This document shows, one piece after another, positions 27,063 through 36,589 of a DNA stretch of 64,000 nucleotides. The stretch spans positions 620,001 to 684,000 of the forward strand of contig NZ_LT629700.1 of NCBI RefSeq assembly GCF_900103625.1. The letters run 5' to 3'. The first letter of the stretch is position 1. Each line of letters opens with the position of its first letter. Both the position numbers and the translations under genes were made by a program. A model generated the notes under the pieces. That model made no database searches, was not told where the DNA came from, and saw nothing but the letters and a program-made list of their open reading frames with translations. This DNA is from Corynebacterium mycetoides. GTDB taxonomy: Bacteria; Actinomycetota; Actinomycetes; Mycobacteriales; Mycobacteriaceae.

Positions 27063-28334
27063 TCAGATGCTGTGGGTGACGGTTCCGCGCAGAAGTGTCA
27101 GCTCCACGCGGGCGTTGAAGTCCATGCCCTGGTACGGGGTATTGGACGCCTTGGACGCCATTTCTTCGCCGTTGGCGGTCCAGGGCGCGGCGGGGTTGAC
27201 GACGGTGAGGTTGGCCGGTTCGCCCACGGTAATCGGCCGTCCCTGGTCGGAGAGGTGGAGGATCTCGGCGGGGCGTTCGCTCATCACCTTCGCCACGAAG
27301 CGCCAATCTGCCAACCCGGACTCGATGAAGACCTGGGCGACGACCGCGAGCGATGTTTCCAACCCGAGCATGCCGGACTTGGCGTGCTCGAACTCCACGC
27401 ACTTGTCTTCAGAGCCGTGAGGCGCGTGGTCGGTGGCGACAACGTCGACCGTTCCGTCGAGCAGCGCGGCGCGCAGGGCGAGGGTGTCGCGGTCCTCGCG
27501 CAGCGGCGGGTTCACGCGGTATACGCCGTCGTAGCTTGTCAGCTTCTCGTCGGTCAGCAGCAAGTGGTGCGGGGTGACCTCGGCGGTGACGCGGATCCCC
27601 TGCGCCTTGGCCCAGCGCAGCAGTTCCACGGTGCCCTCGGTCGAGGCATGGCAGATGTGGAGGCGACCGCCGTAATCGCGGGTCATAATGGCGTCGCGCG
27701 CCACGATGGACTCCTCCGCCACGCGGGGCCAACCACGCAACCCGAGGTTGGCTGCGGTCGCTCCCTCGTGGGCTGTCGCGCCCTCGGTCATGCGGTGGTC
27801 CTCGGCGTGCTGCGCGAGGACCACGTCGTAGGCCTTGGCATATTCGATGGCACGGCGCATGAGCTGAGGGTCATTGACGCACTTGCCGTCGTCCGAGAAC
27901 ATGCGCACGTGCGAACGGCTCATCAGGCCCATCTCCGTCAGCTGCGCGCCCTCGAGGCCCTGCGTGATCGCACCGACGGGGTACACATCGCAGGTGCCGT
28001 GGGCTCGGCCCTTTTCCCACACAGCCTCGGCGAGGAAGGGCTGGTCAATCACGGGGTTCGTGTTAGCCATGGTGAATACCGCGGTGAACCCGCCGCGCGC
28101 CGCGGCGTCGGAACCGGTGGCGATGGTCTCTGTGTCTTCGCGCCCCGGCTCGCGCAGGTGCACGTGCATGTCCACGAACCCGGGAAGCAGCACCTTGCCC
28201 TCCGCGTCGAATCCGCTGTCGGTACCGTCTACGTCGACGTCGGCACCGATGGCGGTGATTACTCCGTCCTCGATCAGAACGTTGACTTCGTCGTCACCGT
28301 AGGGTCGGACGTTTTTTAGTCCAAAGGTTGCCAT
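27063..28334 (-). CDS. pyrC: Dihydroorotase (type I)
   Basis: 423 residues. Cyclises carbamoyl aspartate to dihydroorotate. Metal ligands in [18 protein letters not shown] (HxH, about 56-58) and [15 protein letters not shown]; His in [11 protein letters not shown] and [12 protein letters not shown]. The ATG at 28334 abuts the pyrB stop, so the two are translationally coupled. Confidence 0.98.
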   Translation of the reverse strand: MATFGLKNVRPYGDDEVNVLIEDGVITAIGADVDVDGTDSGFDAEGKVLLPGFVDMHVHLREPGREDTETIATGSDAAARGGFTAVFTMANTNPVIDQPFLAEAVWEKGRAHGTCDVYPVGAITQGLEGAQLTEMGLMSRSHVRMFSDDGKCVNDPQLMRRAIEYAKAYDVVLAQHAEDHRMTEGATAHEGATAANLGLRGWPRVAEESIVARDAIMTRDYGGRLHICHASTEGTVELLRWAKAQGIRVTAEVTPHHLLLTDEKLTSYDGVYRVNPPLREDRDTLALRAALLDGTVDVVATDHAPHGSEDKCVEFEHAKSGMLGLETSLAVVAQVFIESGLADWRFVAKVMSERPAEILHLSDQGRPITVGEPANLTVVNPAAPWTANGEEMASKASNTPYQGMDFNARVELTLLRGTVTHSI

Positions 28335-29255
28335 CTAGCTCTCCTCTCCTGCCAGAAGCGTGAACAGCACCGCCATGCGGGTGTAGACGCCGTTGGTCAC
28401 CTGCTGCAGAACAGCGGTGTTGTCACGCTCGGCCACGCCGAAGTTGATCTCCATGCCGCGCAGCATGGGTCCCGGGTGCATGATGAGGGAACCCGCCTTG
28501 AGTTTGTCGGCGCGGGCGGCCGACAAACCGAACAGTGTCGCGTACTCGCGGTGGGAGGGGAAGAACCCCCCGTTCATGCGTTCGGCCTGGACACGCAACA
28601 TCATGACGACATCGGCGTCGGCCAATTCTGCGTCGAAGTTGGAGCTCACCCGGGCTGGCCAGTGCTCCACCCCCTGGGGCAGCAGCGTCGGCGGCGCCAA
28701 GAGGACGACCTCGGCGCCCAGGATGGACAGAAGCTCCACATTCGAACGCGCGACGCGGGAATGCAGGACGTCGCCGACGATGAGAACCTTGCGCCCAGCG
28801 ACGTCACCGATGCGCTGGCGCATCGTCACGGCGTCGAGAAGCGCCTGCGTCGGGTGCTGATGCTGGCCGTCGCCGGCGTTGATGATCGACGTGCCCGGCA
28901 GCCACTGGGTGAGCAGCTGCGCAGCCCCGGATGCCGGGTGGCGCATGATGATGGCGTCGGCGCCGACGGCCTCGACCGTCAACGCCGTGTCCTTAAGGGA
29001 CTCGCCCTTCTTGACGGACGACGAGGATGCGGACAGGTTGATCACGTCAGCGCTCATCCACTTGCCCGCTGTCTCGAAAGACGATCGGGTGCGGGTCGAA
29101 TTCTCGTAGAACAGCGTGAAGATTGTTCGGCCGCGCAGCGTCGGCAGTTTTTTCATCTCGCGGCCGTGCAGTGCCTCGCGGAAGCGGTCGGCCTCATCCA
29201 TGATGCCGACAATCTCGTCGCGCGAGAGGTCCTTGATATCGATGAGGTGTTTCAC
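28335..29255 (-). CDS. pyrB: Aspartate carbamoyltransferase catalytic subunit
   Basis: 306 residues. Joins carbamoyl phosphate and aspartate. Carbamoyl-phosphate site [15 protein letters not shown] (about 50-64), second site [20 protein letters not shown] and the aspartate loop [16 protein letters not shown] start at 29255, one base after the pyrR stop. There is no pyrI, as expected for class B/C enzymes that work with PyrC. Confidence 0.98.
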   Translation of the reverse strand: MKHLIDIKDLSRDEIVGIMDEADRFREALHGREMKKLPTLRGRTIFTLFYENSTRTRSSFETAGKWMSADVINLSASSSSVKKGESLKDTALTVEAVGADAIIMRHPASGAAQLLTQWLPGTSIINAGDGQHQHPTQALLDAVTMRQRIGDVAGRKVLIVGDVLHSRVARSNVELLSILGAEVVLLAPPTLLPQGVEHWPARVSSNFDAELADADVVMMLRVQAERMNGGFFPSHREYATLFGLSAARADKLKAGSLIMHPGPMLRGMEINFGVAERDNTAVLQQVTNGVYTRMAVLFTLLAGEES

Positions 29256-29256
29256 G

Positions 29257-29835
29257 TCACTTCCCTTCCGTTCCGGTGCCCCGGGTAAGAGTCACGGCGT
29301 CGGCGTTGTCGATGGGGGTCAGCGTGACGCGCACATCCTCGCTGCTCGCCGTCGGGATGTTCTTACCCACGTAGTCGGCCCGGATCGGCAGCTCCCGGTG
29401 ACCGCGGTCGACGAGGACCGCAAGCTGGATGGCCGCAGGGCGGCCAATGTCCCCGAGGGCGTCGAGTGCGGCGCGGATGGTCCGGCCGGAAAACAGGACG
29501 TCATCGACCAGCACGACGACGGCGCCGTTGATGTCCTCCGGGATGGATGTCGGCAGCAATGCCCTGTGCGGGCGGTTGTGCAAATCGTCGCGGTACAGGG
29601 TGACATCCAGGCTGCCCACGGGAACGGGGCTGCCGGAGAACTCCTCCACGGCCTCGGCGATCCGCCGGGCCAGCGGAACACCGCCGGATGGAATGCCCAG
29701 GAGGATGACCCTGGGCGCGCTGCCGGAATCGACAGCGTTTTTCTCAATGACCTGGTGCGCAATGCGTGCGATCGTGCGCGCCACGTCGGAAGCATTCAAA
29801 AGCTCCACCGCAGCGCGCGAATCTTCTCCGCTCAC
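29257..29835 (-). CDS. pyrR: PyrR, pyrimidine operon regulator/uracil phosphoribosyltransferase-like
   Basis: 192 residues. In Bacillus PyrR binds pyr mRNA when UMP is high; in mycobacteria it is proposed to block translation at the leader. The PRPP loop is [19 protein letters not shown] (about 104-122), with RHxDDLxN-type segment [11 protein letters not shown] before it. GTG 29835 has a strong AAGGAGG six bases upstream. It is the first gene of pyrR-B-C-carA-carB-pyrF; the leader sequence 29836-29950 is shared with the divergent gene. Confidence 0.96.
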   Translation of the reverse strand: MSGEDSRAAVELLNASDVARTIARIAHQVIEKNAVDSGSAPRVILLGIPSGGVPLARRIAEAVEEFSGSPVPVGSLDVTLYRDDLHNRPHRALLPTSIPEDINGAVVVLVDDVLFSGRTIRAALDALGDIGRPAAIQLAVLVDRGHRELPIRADYVGKNIPTASSEDVRVTLTPIDNADAVTLTRGTGTEGK

Positions 29836-29950
29836 CGGACCTCCTTCCCCGCCTCACTGTGCGGAATTTAAAGGATGTCGAACAGGATAGAAGTCTATGG
29901 TTGAGACCAACGACCACCATAGCACTTGATCCCCAACCCAAGGCGCAATT

Positions 29951-31306
29951 ATGAGCTTGCATGCCTCGCACACCGTCCCCGCACCCCGTGACGAAGTCTG
30001 GCGGTGGCACTCCCGCCCAGGCGCCGTCGTCCGCCTCACTCCGCCGTTCCTTCCCATGCGGCCCATCCAGCAGGCCAGCTCACTGGCCGACGGAACCACG
30101 GTGTTCCGCCTGCCTGCCGGGCAGCGCTGGGTCGCACGGCACGTGCCGGAACGCTTTGAAGAGGGTTGCGCGTTCCAGGACGTAGTGGCCAACCAGCCTT
30201 TGCGTGCAACCACCAAGTGGGTTCACACGCACACGTTTGCCGACGAGGGCACCTCCGCGACCCGCATTACCGACGATGTCGCCACCCGCGTACCCGGTTT
30301 CCTGCTTCGACCGGCGTTCGCGTACCGCCAGCGCCAGCTCATCGCAGACCTCGACTTTCTCGGGTCCTTGCCGGACACCCGGGCGTTGACCGTCGCGGTC
30401 ACCGGCGCGAGCGGTCTCGTCGGCACTGCGCTGTCGGCACAACTCACGACAGCGGGGCACACGGTCGTGCCGCTGACCCGCAGTGCTCCGCAACAACCGG
30501 GAGCGCGTCTGTGGGACGTCGACAAGCCCGCGCCCGATCTGCTCGACGGTGTCGACGCGGTGGTGCATCTTGCCGGCGAATCCATCCTGGGACGCTTTAC
30601 GGAGGCGAAGAAGCGCAAAATCGAGGAGTCGCGGGTCGCACCGACCGCCAAGCTGGCTCGACTCGCCGCTGAGAGCGGGGTGGCGACCTTCGTGTCCGCC
30701 TCGGCGATCGGGTTCTACGGTACCGACGCCGGCGACCGCGAATACGACGAGCGCGACCCCCGCGGCGAGGGCTTTCTCGCCGAGGTCTGCGACAAGTGGG
30801 AGGAGGCCTCCCGCGTGGGCGGTGCCAGCGGCATGCGCACCGTCAACGTGCGGACGGGGTTGGCCTTGTCCGGGGCGGGAGGACTGCTGCCGCTGCTAAA
30901 GCTGTCTGCCTCCACCGGGCTCGGGGCGCGCCTCGGCGACGGGGACTTCTGGATGAGCTGGATCGCGCTCGATGACTTGACCGACATCTACATTCGCGCC
31001 CTCGTGGACGACCGGTTCGAGGGGCCGGTGAACGCAACCGCGCCGAACCCCACCACCAACGCCGAATTCTCCGCCGCGTTGACGCGCCTGTTGCGCCGTC
31101 CCGACCTTGTGCCCATTCCGGAGTTCGGCCCCGCGGCCGTGCTTGGCCGCGAGGGCGCGGATGAGCTTGCTCTCGCGGATCAGCGCATCGTGCCGACGGT
31201 CGCTCAATCGACGGGCGCGCAGTTCCGCTACTCCACCCTGGAAGGCGCCCTCGCGCACGAACTCGGTCGGGAGCAGCTGGTGGAGCCAGTGGAGAATCAG
31301 CCGTAG
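29951..31306 (+). CDS. SRPBCC domain fused to TIGR01777-type (YfcH) SDR protein
   Basis: 451 residues. The N-terminal ~145 residues form a START/SRPBCC-like domain (HTVPAPRDEVWRWHSRPGAV; RWVARHVPERFEEG). The remainder is an extended SDR of the YfcH/SDR39U1 group: Rossmann motif VAVTGASGLVGTALSAQL (about 148-165), DAVVHLAGESI, FVSASAIGFYG with the catalytic Tyr, and WMSWIALDDL. Substrate is unknown; the fusion is common in corynebacteria. Divergent from pyrR. Confidence 0.9.
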   Translation: MSLHASHTVPAPRDEVWRWHSRPGAVVRLTPPFLPMRPIQQASSLADGTTVFRLPAGQRWVARHVPERFEEGCAFQDVVANQPLRATTKWVHTHTFADEGTSATRITDDVATRVPGFLLRPAFAYRQRQLIADLDFLGSLPDTRALTVAVTGASGLVGTALSAQLTTAGHTVVPLTRSAPQQPGARLWDVDKPAPDLLDGVDAVVHLAGESILGRFTEAKKRKIEESRVAPTAKLARLAAESGVATFVSASAIGFYGTDAGDREYDERDPRGEGFLAEVCDKWEEASRVGGASGMRTVNVRTGLALSGAGGLLPLLKLSASTGLGARLGDGDFWMSWIALDDLTDIYIRALVDDRFEGPVNATAPNPTTNAEFSAALTRLLRRPDLVPIPEFGPAAVLGREGADELALADQRIVPTVAQSTGAQFRYSTLEGALAHELGREQLVEPVENQP

Positions 31307-31316
31307 AGTCGGCACG

Positions 31317-31778
31317 GTGAGTGAACAAATACCGAACAACGACGATGTCCGGCCCGTCGACACCAACGCCGTGGCGACGATCCTGCGGGAGGAAAACCTC
31401 GAGCACCGCGTAGAAGACGACGTCGTGCGCACTGGATTCATTGACGCGGCGATGGTCTTCGCCATCGACGACGGCACGCTCGTGTTCGAGGCGGTGTGGC
31501 GCGGGGAGTTCCCGAAGGAGACGGCCTCGCAGGTGCTCTACGCCTGCAACGAACACAACCAGTCGACCTTCACGCCGACCCTGCGCTTTTTTGAGAGCGA
31601 CGATGAGACCCTCGCCGTCAGCGCGGTGCGCACCGTGGATATCACCCATGGGGCGTCGTTCAACCAGCTCGGCGCCTTCGTGGTCAGCTCCATCGATGCA
31701 ACCCTGCAGGCCTTCCGTTTCCTCGCCGACTCGTTCCCGACCCTGGTCACCTGGGAGGACACCCATTATGAGCACTAG
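31317..31778 (+). CDS. YbjN-domain protein 1
   Basis: 153 residues from GTG 31317. Contains the YbjN (type III chaperone-like) fold: the AVATILREENLEHRVEDDVV start, FEAVWRGEFPKETASQVLYA and the FNQLGAFVVSSIDATLQAF helix. Role unknown; YbjN proteins have been linked to stress and envelope traits. The stop overlaps the next YbjN gene by 11 bp, so the two are coupled and may pair. Confidence 0.8.
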   Translation: MSEQIPNNDDVRPVDTNAVATILREENLEHRVEDDVVRTGFIDAAMVFAIDDGTLVFEAVWRGEFPKETASQVLYACNEHNQSTFTPTLRFFESDDETLAVSAVRTVDITHGASFNQLGAFVVSSIDATLQAFRFLADSFPTLVTWEDTHYEH

Positions 31779-32232
31779 CACCCTTGTCACGATCGACCGC
31801 GTCATCGCGGCAATGCAGGGTCACGGCATCTCGCTTGTCGACGACCCCTCCGGACGCACCGCCCACGCCAACATCAACGGGTTCGAGGTGATGTTCGTCA
31901 TCCTCGACTCTGTCATGATCGTCCGCACCGCGGCAGCGACGCAGGTGCCCTCGGACACCCCCGACCCCACGCTCTACCTGGCTGCGAACCAGGTCAACTC
32001 CTCGCTGATCGGTGCCCGCGCAATGGTGGTCAATCGCCAGGCAGAGATCCTTCTCCGCACAGAGGCTGAGGTCCCTATCGCTGCGGGACTGACCGATGAG
32101 CAGCTGTCGTCCTCGCTCAAACGCGCCGTGGACGGAATCCTCAACGCTCAAGATGCCCTGAAGGTCACTGCGGAGCAGTTCGAGCAGATGCGTGACTCGG
32201 CCGAGCAGGCCGGCGGCTCTGCCGACCTCTGA
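31768..32232 (+). CDS. YbjN-domain protein 2
   Basis: 154 residues from ATG 31768, with GGGAGGA eight bases before it. Same general fold as its upstream neighbour (VIAAMQGHGISLVDDPSGRT; EVMFVILDSVMIVRTAAATQ), with a C-terminal helical tail (ALKVTAEQFEQMRDSAEQ). The overlapping tandem arrangement suggests a heteromeric complex; no function can be assigned from sequence. Confidence 0.8.
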   Translation: MSTSTLVTIDRVIAAMQGHGISLVDDPSGRTAHANINGFEVMFVILDSVMIVRTAAATQVPSDTPDPTLYLAANQVNSSLIGARAMVVNRQAEILLRTEAEVPIAAGLTDEQLSSSLKRAVDGILNAQDALKVTAEQFEQMRDSAEQAGGSADL

Positions 32233-32241
32233 TGTCGCGGG

Positions 32242-33000
32242 CTATCGGTTTAGTTCGTGGCTCAGTGCCTCGAGCTCGCCACCGCCGGCCATCTGGTGGG
32301 TGAGCTCCTCGAGCGTGACCTCTCCCCGCGCGGCGCTGAGCTCTTGACGGCCGAGTTTGAGGATAGTGAAACGATCCCCCACCAGGTACGCGTGGTGGGG
32401 ATTGTGCGTGACTAACACCACGGCGACTCCGCGCTCGCGCGCCGCCGCGACAAAGCGCAGGACAACACCGGACTGCTTCACCCCGAGGGCCGCGGTCGGC
32501 TCGTCGAGGATGACTACTCTCGCCCCGAAGTGGATGGCGCGCGCGATGGCCAGGACTTGACGCTGCCCGCCCGACAGGCTTCCGGCCTCTACGTCGACAT
32601 CGGGGATGTCGATGCCCATCTCGTTCAACGCGCGCGCACAGCGCTCCCGCATCTCCGTTTGGTTGAGCGTGCCGAGAAACCCGGACAGCTCGTTGCCAAG
32701 GAAGAAGTTGCGCCATACGCTGAGCGAATCGACGATCGCCAGGTTCTGGTACACGGTTGCGATGCCACGGGAGATGGCGTCGCGCGGAGAGGACAACGTG
32801 GTCGGGGCGCCGTCGAGAAGCAGCTGCCCACCTGTGGGTTCGTGCGAACCCGAGAGAATCTTGATCAGCGTAGACTTGCCCGCGCCGTTGTCGCCGAGGA
32901 CGCACACGACCTCGCCTGCGTTGATGTCGAGATCAACCCCGCGCAGCGCGTCGAAGCTGCCGTATGACTTGCTGATATCCCTGAGTTGAATAATCGCCAT
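32242..33000 (-). CDS. Sugar-type ABC transporter ATP-binding protein (single domain)
   Basis: 252 residues. Walker A GDNGAGKSTLIK (about 36-47), Q-loop TVYQNLAIVDSLSV, signature SLSGGQRQVLAIARA, Walker B VVILDEPTAALG and the switch His in VLVTHNPHHAY. The closest pattern is the FrcA-type single-domain ATPase of the ribose/fructose family, whereas RbsA-type proteins carry two ABC domains. Ten bases after the permease stop; last gene of an SBP-permease-ATPase operon. Substrate unknown. Confidence 0.93.
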   Translation of the reverse strand: MAIIQLRDISKSYGSFDALRGVDLDINAGEVVCVLGDNGAGKSTLIKILSGSHEPTGGQLLLDGAPTTLSSPRDAISRGIATVYQNLAIVDSLSVWRNFFLGNELSGFLGTLNQTEMRERCARALNEMGIDIPDVDVEAGSLSGGQRQVLAIARAIHFGARVVILDEPTAALGVKQSGVVLRFVAAARERGVAVVLVTHNPHHAYLVGDRFTILKLGRQELSAARGEVTLEELTHQMAGGGELEALSHELNR

Positions 33001-33009
33001 CGCGGTCCC

Positions 33010-34035
33010 CTACCTGTTCTTCGTGTACGTGGCAAAGGCGGTGTTGGTCAACACGGCGAACAACAGCATGGCGCCGAGGAAGAACTTGAACCAGTCGGGG
33101 TTCCACCCGGCGTAGACGATGCCCTGGTTGGTCATGCCGAAGATGAGCGCGCCGATGGCGGTGCCGACGGCCGTGCCCCGGCCGCCGTTCATGGAGCAGC
33201 CGCCGATGACCGCCGCGATGATGTAGAGAAATTCGTTGCCCACGCCCTGGCCCGCCTGGATGGAGTCGAAGGCGAAGAGCGTGTGCATGCCCACGAACCA
33301 CGCCGCGAACGCCACGAACATGAACAAGATGATCTTCACCCGCGTGACGGGCACGCCGGACGCGCGCGCCGCCTCCTTGTTCCCGCCGACCGCGAAGATC
33401 CAGTTGCCGAAGGTGGTCTTGAACAGGACGAACGAGGCGGCTGCGACGAAGAGGAGCCACCACACGACCGTGATGCGGATGCTGACCGAGCCGAGGGTGA
33501 ACGAGCTCGCGAAGACGGCGCGTGCGGATTCGAAGCCCTCCATGTTCGCGATGCTCGGTGTGGCCACCTGGCCCGTGACCAGCTTCGTCACGGCGAGGTT
33601 GAGGCCCTGGAGCATGAGAAACGCCGCCAGGGTGATGAGGAAGCTGGGGATCCCCGTGCGCGCGACAAGCACGCCGTTGAGTGCCCCGATGGCCAGGGAG
33701 ATCACCAGGGCGCTGAGCGCGCCCGCCCACGCGTTGAGGTGGAGGTTGTAACTGAGCATTGACGCCGCCAGCGCGGCCGTGGTCACCGCCACGCCGCTGG
33801 AGAGGTCGAACTCCTCGCCGATCATGAGCACGCCGACGGCCACGGCGACGATTCCCAGGGTTGAGCTTGCATACAGGATGGTGGCCACCGCCTCGAAGGA
33901 GCGGAACGCCGGCGCGACGGTGACGAAAAGGAAGATCAGGAGCACAAGTCCCAGCAGGCTCGCCAGCTCGGGCCGGCGGATGAGCGCCGCGAGTCCGGTG
34001 CGCCGGCGCAGACGGTCATCTGCGGCCTCGCTCAT
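33010..34035 (-). CDS. Sugar-type ABC transporter permease (RbsC/FrcC family)
   Basis: 341 residues from ATG 34035, overlapping the binding-protein stop by 4 bp (ATGA). About nine to ten hydrophobic segments. Family motifs include GVLMIGEEFDLSSGVAVTTA, IPSFLITLAAFLMLQGLNLAVT and the EAARASGVPV loop that contacts the ATPase. The BPD_transp_2 family imports ribose, fructose, myo-inositol or similar; sequence alone does not decide. The open frame upstream of 34035 is not coding. Confidence 0.93.
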   Translation of the reverse strand: MSEAADDRLRRRTGLAALIRRPELASLLGLVLLIFLFVTVAPAFRSFEAVATILYASSTLGIVAVAVGVLMIGEEFDLSSGVAVTTAALAASMLSYNLHLNAWAGALSALVISLAIGALNGVLVARTGIPSFLITLAAFLMLQGLNLAVTKLVTGQVATPSIANMEGFESARAVFASSFTLGSVSIRITVVWWLLFVAAASFVLFKTTFGNWIFAVGGNKEAARASGVPVTRVKIILFMFVAFAAWFVGMHTLFAFDSIQAGQGVGNEFLYIIAAVIGGCSMNGGRGTAVGTAIGALIFGMTNQGIVYAGWNPDWFKFFLGAMLLFAVLTNTAFATYTKNR

Positions 34036-35027
34036 CGCATGCCCACCTTGGCGGCCTCCGCGATCGTGTCCACGTTGGAGGCGTCGACAAAGCTCGGGCC
34101 GGTGTAGACCGGCCGCCCGCCGCCAAGGGTGCCCCCGTTGCGCTTGGCCACCCAGAGCGAGTCCACGGCCAAGTAGCCCTGGAGGTAGGGCTGCTGATCG
34201 ACGGCCCACTTGATGCGCCCGTCCGCGATGGCGTCGACAAGCTCGGCGTTGGTGTCGAAGGTGGCGATCGTCGCGTCCGACCCGGCATCCTTGACCGCTT
34301 CGATGGCGCGCATGGCTACCGGCGCCTGCAGCCCGAAGACGGTGTCGACGTCCCGGTCCTGCGCCAGCTTCGCCTGCATCGTGGCCTGGGCGGAGACGAG
34401 GTCCTGGCCGTTGACGTAGATCAGCTCGACCTTCCCGTCGCCGAGGCCCTTGGCCACGCCCGCGCAGCGCGCCTCCTGAGAGGAGTTGCCCTGCTCATGG
34501 ATCACGCACAGCACGTTCTTGGCGCCCTCGTCCTTCAGGCGCGCGCCGGCTGCCTCGCCCGCGACGGATTCGTCTTGGCCAAAGAACCCGCTCAGGCCGT
34601 AGTCGGCGTACTCGTTCATCCCGGCGTTGAGGCCGACGGTGGGGATGCCGGCCTCCACCGCGCGCTGGGCCGCGGGTCCGATCGCCTCCGCGTTGGGCAG
34701 GGTTACGGCGATTCCGTCGACGCCGGAGTCGATGGCGGACTGCACCAGGTTTGCCTGGTTCGGCGCCTGCGGGTCCGACGAGTAGCGCAGCTCAATGTTG
34801 TCCTTCGCCGCGGCGTCCTCCGCGCCCTTGCGCACGAGGTCCCAGAAGGTGTCCCCGGGGGCCCCGTGGGTGACCATGGACACGACGTAGCGGGGCGTGT
34901 CGACGCCCCCGGCGGTCTCGCCCTCCCCTTCCGGGCGCGGCGCGCCCCCGGTGGAGGAGCAGGAGACGAGCGTGGCGGCCGCGCCGAGGGTGGCGATGGC
35001 GGCGAGAATCTTCTTGGTTCTAATCAC
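34032..35027 (-). CDS. Sugar-type ABC transporter substrate-binding lipoprotein
   Basis: 331 residues from GTG 35027: MIRTKK, a hydrophobic stretch, then lipobox LVSC (Cys about residue 22) and a Gly/Glu-rich linker. The body is a periplasmic-binding Peripla_BP_4 fold (MVTHGAPGDTFWDLVRKGAE; GIAVTLPNAEAIGPAAQRAV; VDQQPYLQGYLAVDSLW). The GTG is chosen because a -35/-10 pair places the transcript start there; the longer frame to 35063 would include the promoter. Confidence 0.88.
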   Translation of the reverse strand: MIRTKKILAAIATLGAAATLVSCSSTGGAPRPEGEGETAGGVDTPRYVVSMVTHGAPGDTFWDLVRKGAEDAAAKDNIELRYSSDPQAPNQANLVQSAIDSGVDGIAVTLPNAEAIGPAAQRAVEAGIPTVGLNAGMNEYADYGLSGFFGQDESVAGEAAGARLKDEGAKNVLCVIHEQGNSSQEARCAGVAKGLGDGKVELIYVNGQDLVSAQATMQAKLAQDRDVDTVFGLQAPVAMRAIEAVKDAGSDATIATFDTNAELVDAIADGRIKWAVDQQPYLQGYLAVDSLWVAKRNGGTLGGGRPVYTGPSFVDASNVDTIAEAAKVGMR

Positions 35028-35033
35028 CCACAC

Positions 35034-35063
35034 ATAGTGAACTACCCTATATCCCCTAGTCAA
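35034..35063 (-). promoter_or_regulatory. Promoter of the ABC importer operon (leaderless)
   Basis: On the minus strand TTGACT (35063-35058), 18 bp, then CACTAT (35039-35034), followed after six bases by the GTG at 35027. The spacing predicts a transcript that begins at the start codon. Confidence 0.6.
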
Positions 35064-35112
35064 ATGGGGTTTTTGGTACTTGAATCGATCCAGATCGTTT
35101 GACCTGCGGGGA

Positions 35113-35964
35113 TTAAGACCGGCTCAGGCGCTCCAGCTCCACCTCGGGGTCGAAGTCGGCCTCGGGCCACGACAGGTTCAGGGACTCCAGCGCGTCGAAC
35201 ACCAGCGTCTTGACCACGGTGCGGCAGTAGTCCTTGTTGTCGGACGGGATGCAGTACCAGGGTGCGGCGTCGGTGGACGTGCGCGTCATCGCGATCTCGT
35301 AGGCCTCCATGTACTCGGACCACAGGGCGCGGTCGTCGATGTCGCCGGGGTTGTATTTCCAGTGCTTCTCCTCGTTCAGGATCCGCTCGCGCAGATTCTC
35401 CTCCTGGAAGTCTCGGGAGATGTGCGGCATGATTTTAATGATTTTCACGCCCTGGGCGGCCAGCTCGCTCTCCCACTGGACGATCGCCCCGTAGCGGCGC
35501 TCGATCTCCTCCGGGGGAGCCATCTTTTTCACGCGCTGCACGAGCACGTCTTCGTAGTGCGAACGGTCGAAGACCACGACCCGGCCGGGAGCGGGCACGA
35601 GCGAGGTGAAGCGCCACAGGAAGTCGTGCTCCTGCTCCTCGGGCGTCGGCGCGCCGAAAGCGTGCACATCCACGCCCTGCAGGTCCATCGTCGCGCCGAC
35701 GACGTGCCGGATGATTCCCCCCTTGCCCGAGGTGTCCATGCCCTGCAGGACGAGCAGGATCGTGCCGGCCTCCGCGTTGTCGGCGCGCGCGTTGGCGTAG
35801 AGCATCTCCTGGAGGTCCTCGAGCTCGTCGTCGTAGGCGTCGAAGGCGTCGTCCACGTCCTCCGTGCCATCGAGGTCGGGTGTCGAGGCGGGGTCGACGT
35901 CCGCGATCCGGAAACCCTCCCCCACGCGGAACTGCTTCGCCTCTTTGACGCTGATCTTCGCCAC
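35113..35964 (-). CDS. ppk2: PPK2-family polyphosphate kinase
   Basis: 283 residues. Transfers phosphate between polyphosphate and nucleotides. Walker A LVLQGMDTSGKGGIIRHVV (about 72-90), lid and Walker B VVVFDRSHYEDVLVQRV, then RDFQEENLRERI and WYCIPSDNKDYCRTVVKT. Single-domain, about 280 residues, as the class I/III enzymes. Corynebacteria make volutin granules, in line with this role. GTG start with AAGGAG upstream. It follows the nusB terminator and is probably its own transcript. Confidence 0.93.
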   Translation of the reverse strand: MAKISVKEAKQFRVGEGFRIADVDPASTPDLDGTEDVDDAFDAYDDELEDLQEMLYANARADNAEAGTILLVLQGMDTSGKGGIIRHVVGATMDLQGVDVHAFGAPTPEEQEHDFLWRFTSLVPAPGRVVVFDRSHYEDVLVQRVKKMAPPEEIERRYGAIVQWESELAAQGVKIIKIMPHISRDFQEENLRERILNEEKHWKYNPGDIDDRALWSEYMEAYEIAMTRTSTDAAPWYCIPSDNKDYCRTVVKTLVFDALESLNLSWPEADFDPEVELERLSRS

Positions 35965-36003
35965 CTGATTCTCCTTAAGCGCTCACATTACGTACGGGTA
36001 TGT

Positions 36004-36033
36004 AAAAACACCCGCTGAACGAGTCAACGGGTG
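36004..36033 (-). terminator. Rho-independent terminator of the aro-efp-nusB series
   Basis: On the minus strand CACCCGTTGA-CTCGT-TCAGCGGGTG folds with one G-T wobble and is followed directly by TTTTT. It lies 32 bp past the nusB stop. Confidence 0.9.
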
Positions 36034-36064
36034 CTCTCTACTGTATCTGCAGTATCTGCAGTGC

Positions 36065-36589
36065 CTAGTTGCCGGGTTCGAGCGGACGGGCCAGGGGCTC
36101 GTCGACGAGGATCTCCGGCTCCACCGCGTCGCCGGGCGCGAGGTCGGCCGCCTCGCCCGACGACTGCACAATGTCGTCGAGCACGGCGTGGATGTACGGC
36201 GGGGCGGCGTTTCCGGCGTACTCCTCCGCCATCGCGAGCGCGTTGGAAATCGCGATCGGCGCGGCCACGTCGTCGTTGAAGAGGATCTCCCACGTGGCCA
36301 CGCGCAGGATCTGCCTGTCCACGGCGGGGAGCCGATCGAGCTGCCAGTCCTCGGAGAGGAAGCGCTCCACGGAGTCGTCGACATCATCGAGCTCTTCCGC
36401 GACGCCGGCGATAATCTCGCGGGTGTACTCCGCGATCGGCGCGACGGCGTTGTGCGGGTCCTGCGCGAGCTGAATGCGGTCCTCGACGACCGCCACCGGG
36501 TCGATGTCGCGGGTCTCCGCCTCGAAAAGAATGTCCACGGCCCGGCGGCGCGCGCGGTACCGCGCGCCATGGCGCTTGTAATCAGCCAT
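36065..36589 (-). CDS. nusB: Transcription antitermination factor NusB
   Basis: 174 residues. With NusE (S10) binds boxA RNA for rRNA antitermination. All-helical NusB fold: [20 protein letters not shown] at the N-terminus, [20 protein letters not shown] and [18 protein letters not shown]. The acidic C-terminal tail ([14 protein letters not shown]) is longer than in E. coli, as usual in corynebacteria. The ATG overlaps the efp stop by one base (TAATG). Confidence 0.96.
   Translation of the reverse strand: MADYKRHGARYRARRRAVDILFEAETRDIDPVAVVEDRIQLAQDPHNAVAPIAEYTREIIAGVAEELDDVDDSVERFLSEDWQLDRLPAVDRQILRVATWEILFNDDVAAPIAISNALAMAEEYAGNAAPPYIHAVLDDIVQSSGEAADLAPGDAVEPEILVDEPLARPLEPGN

Noticed and set aside
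29836..29950. Classical Bacillus-type pyr attenuator in the pyrR leader
   Set aside because: No terminator hairpin with a T-run is visible before pyrR; control, if any, would be at translation.
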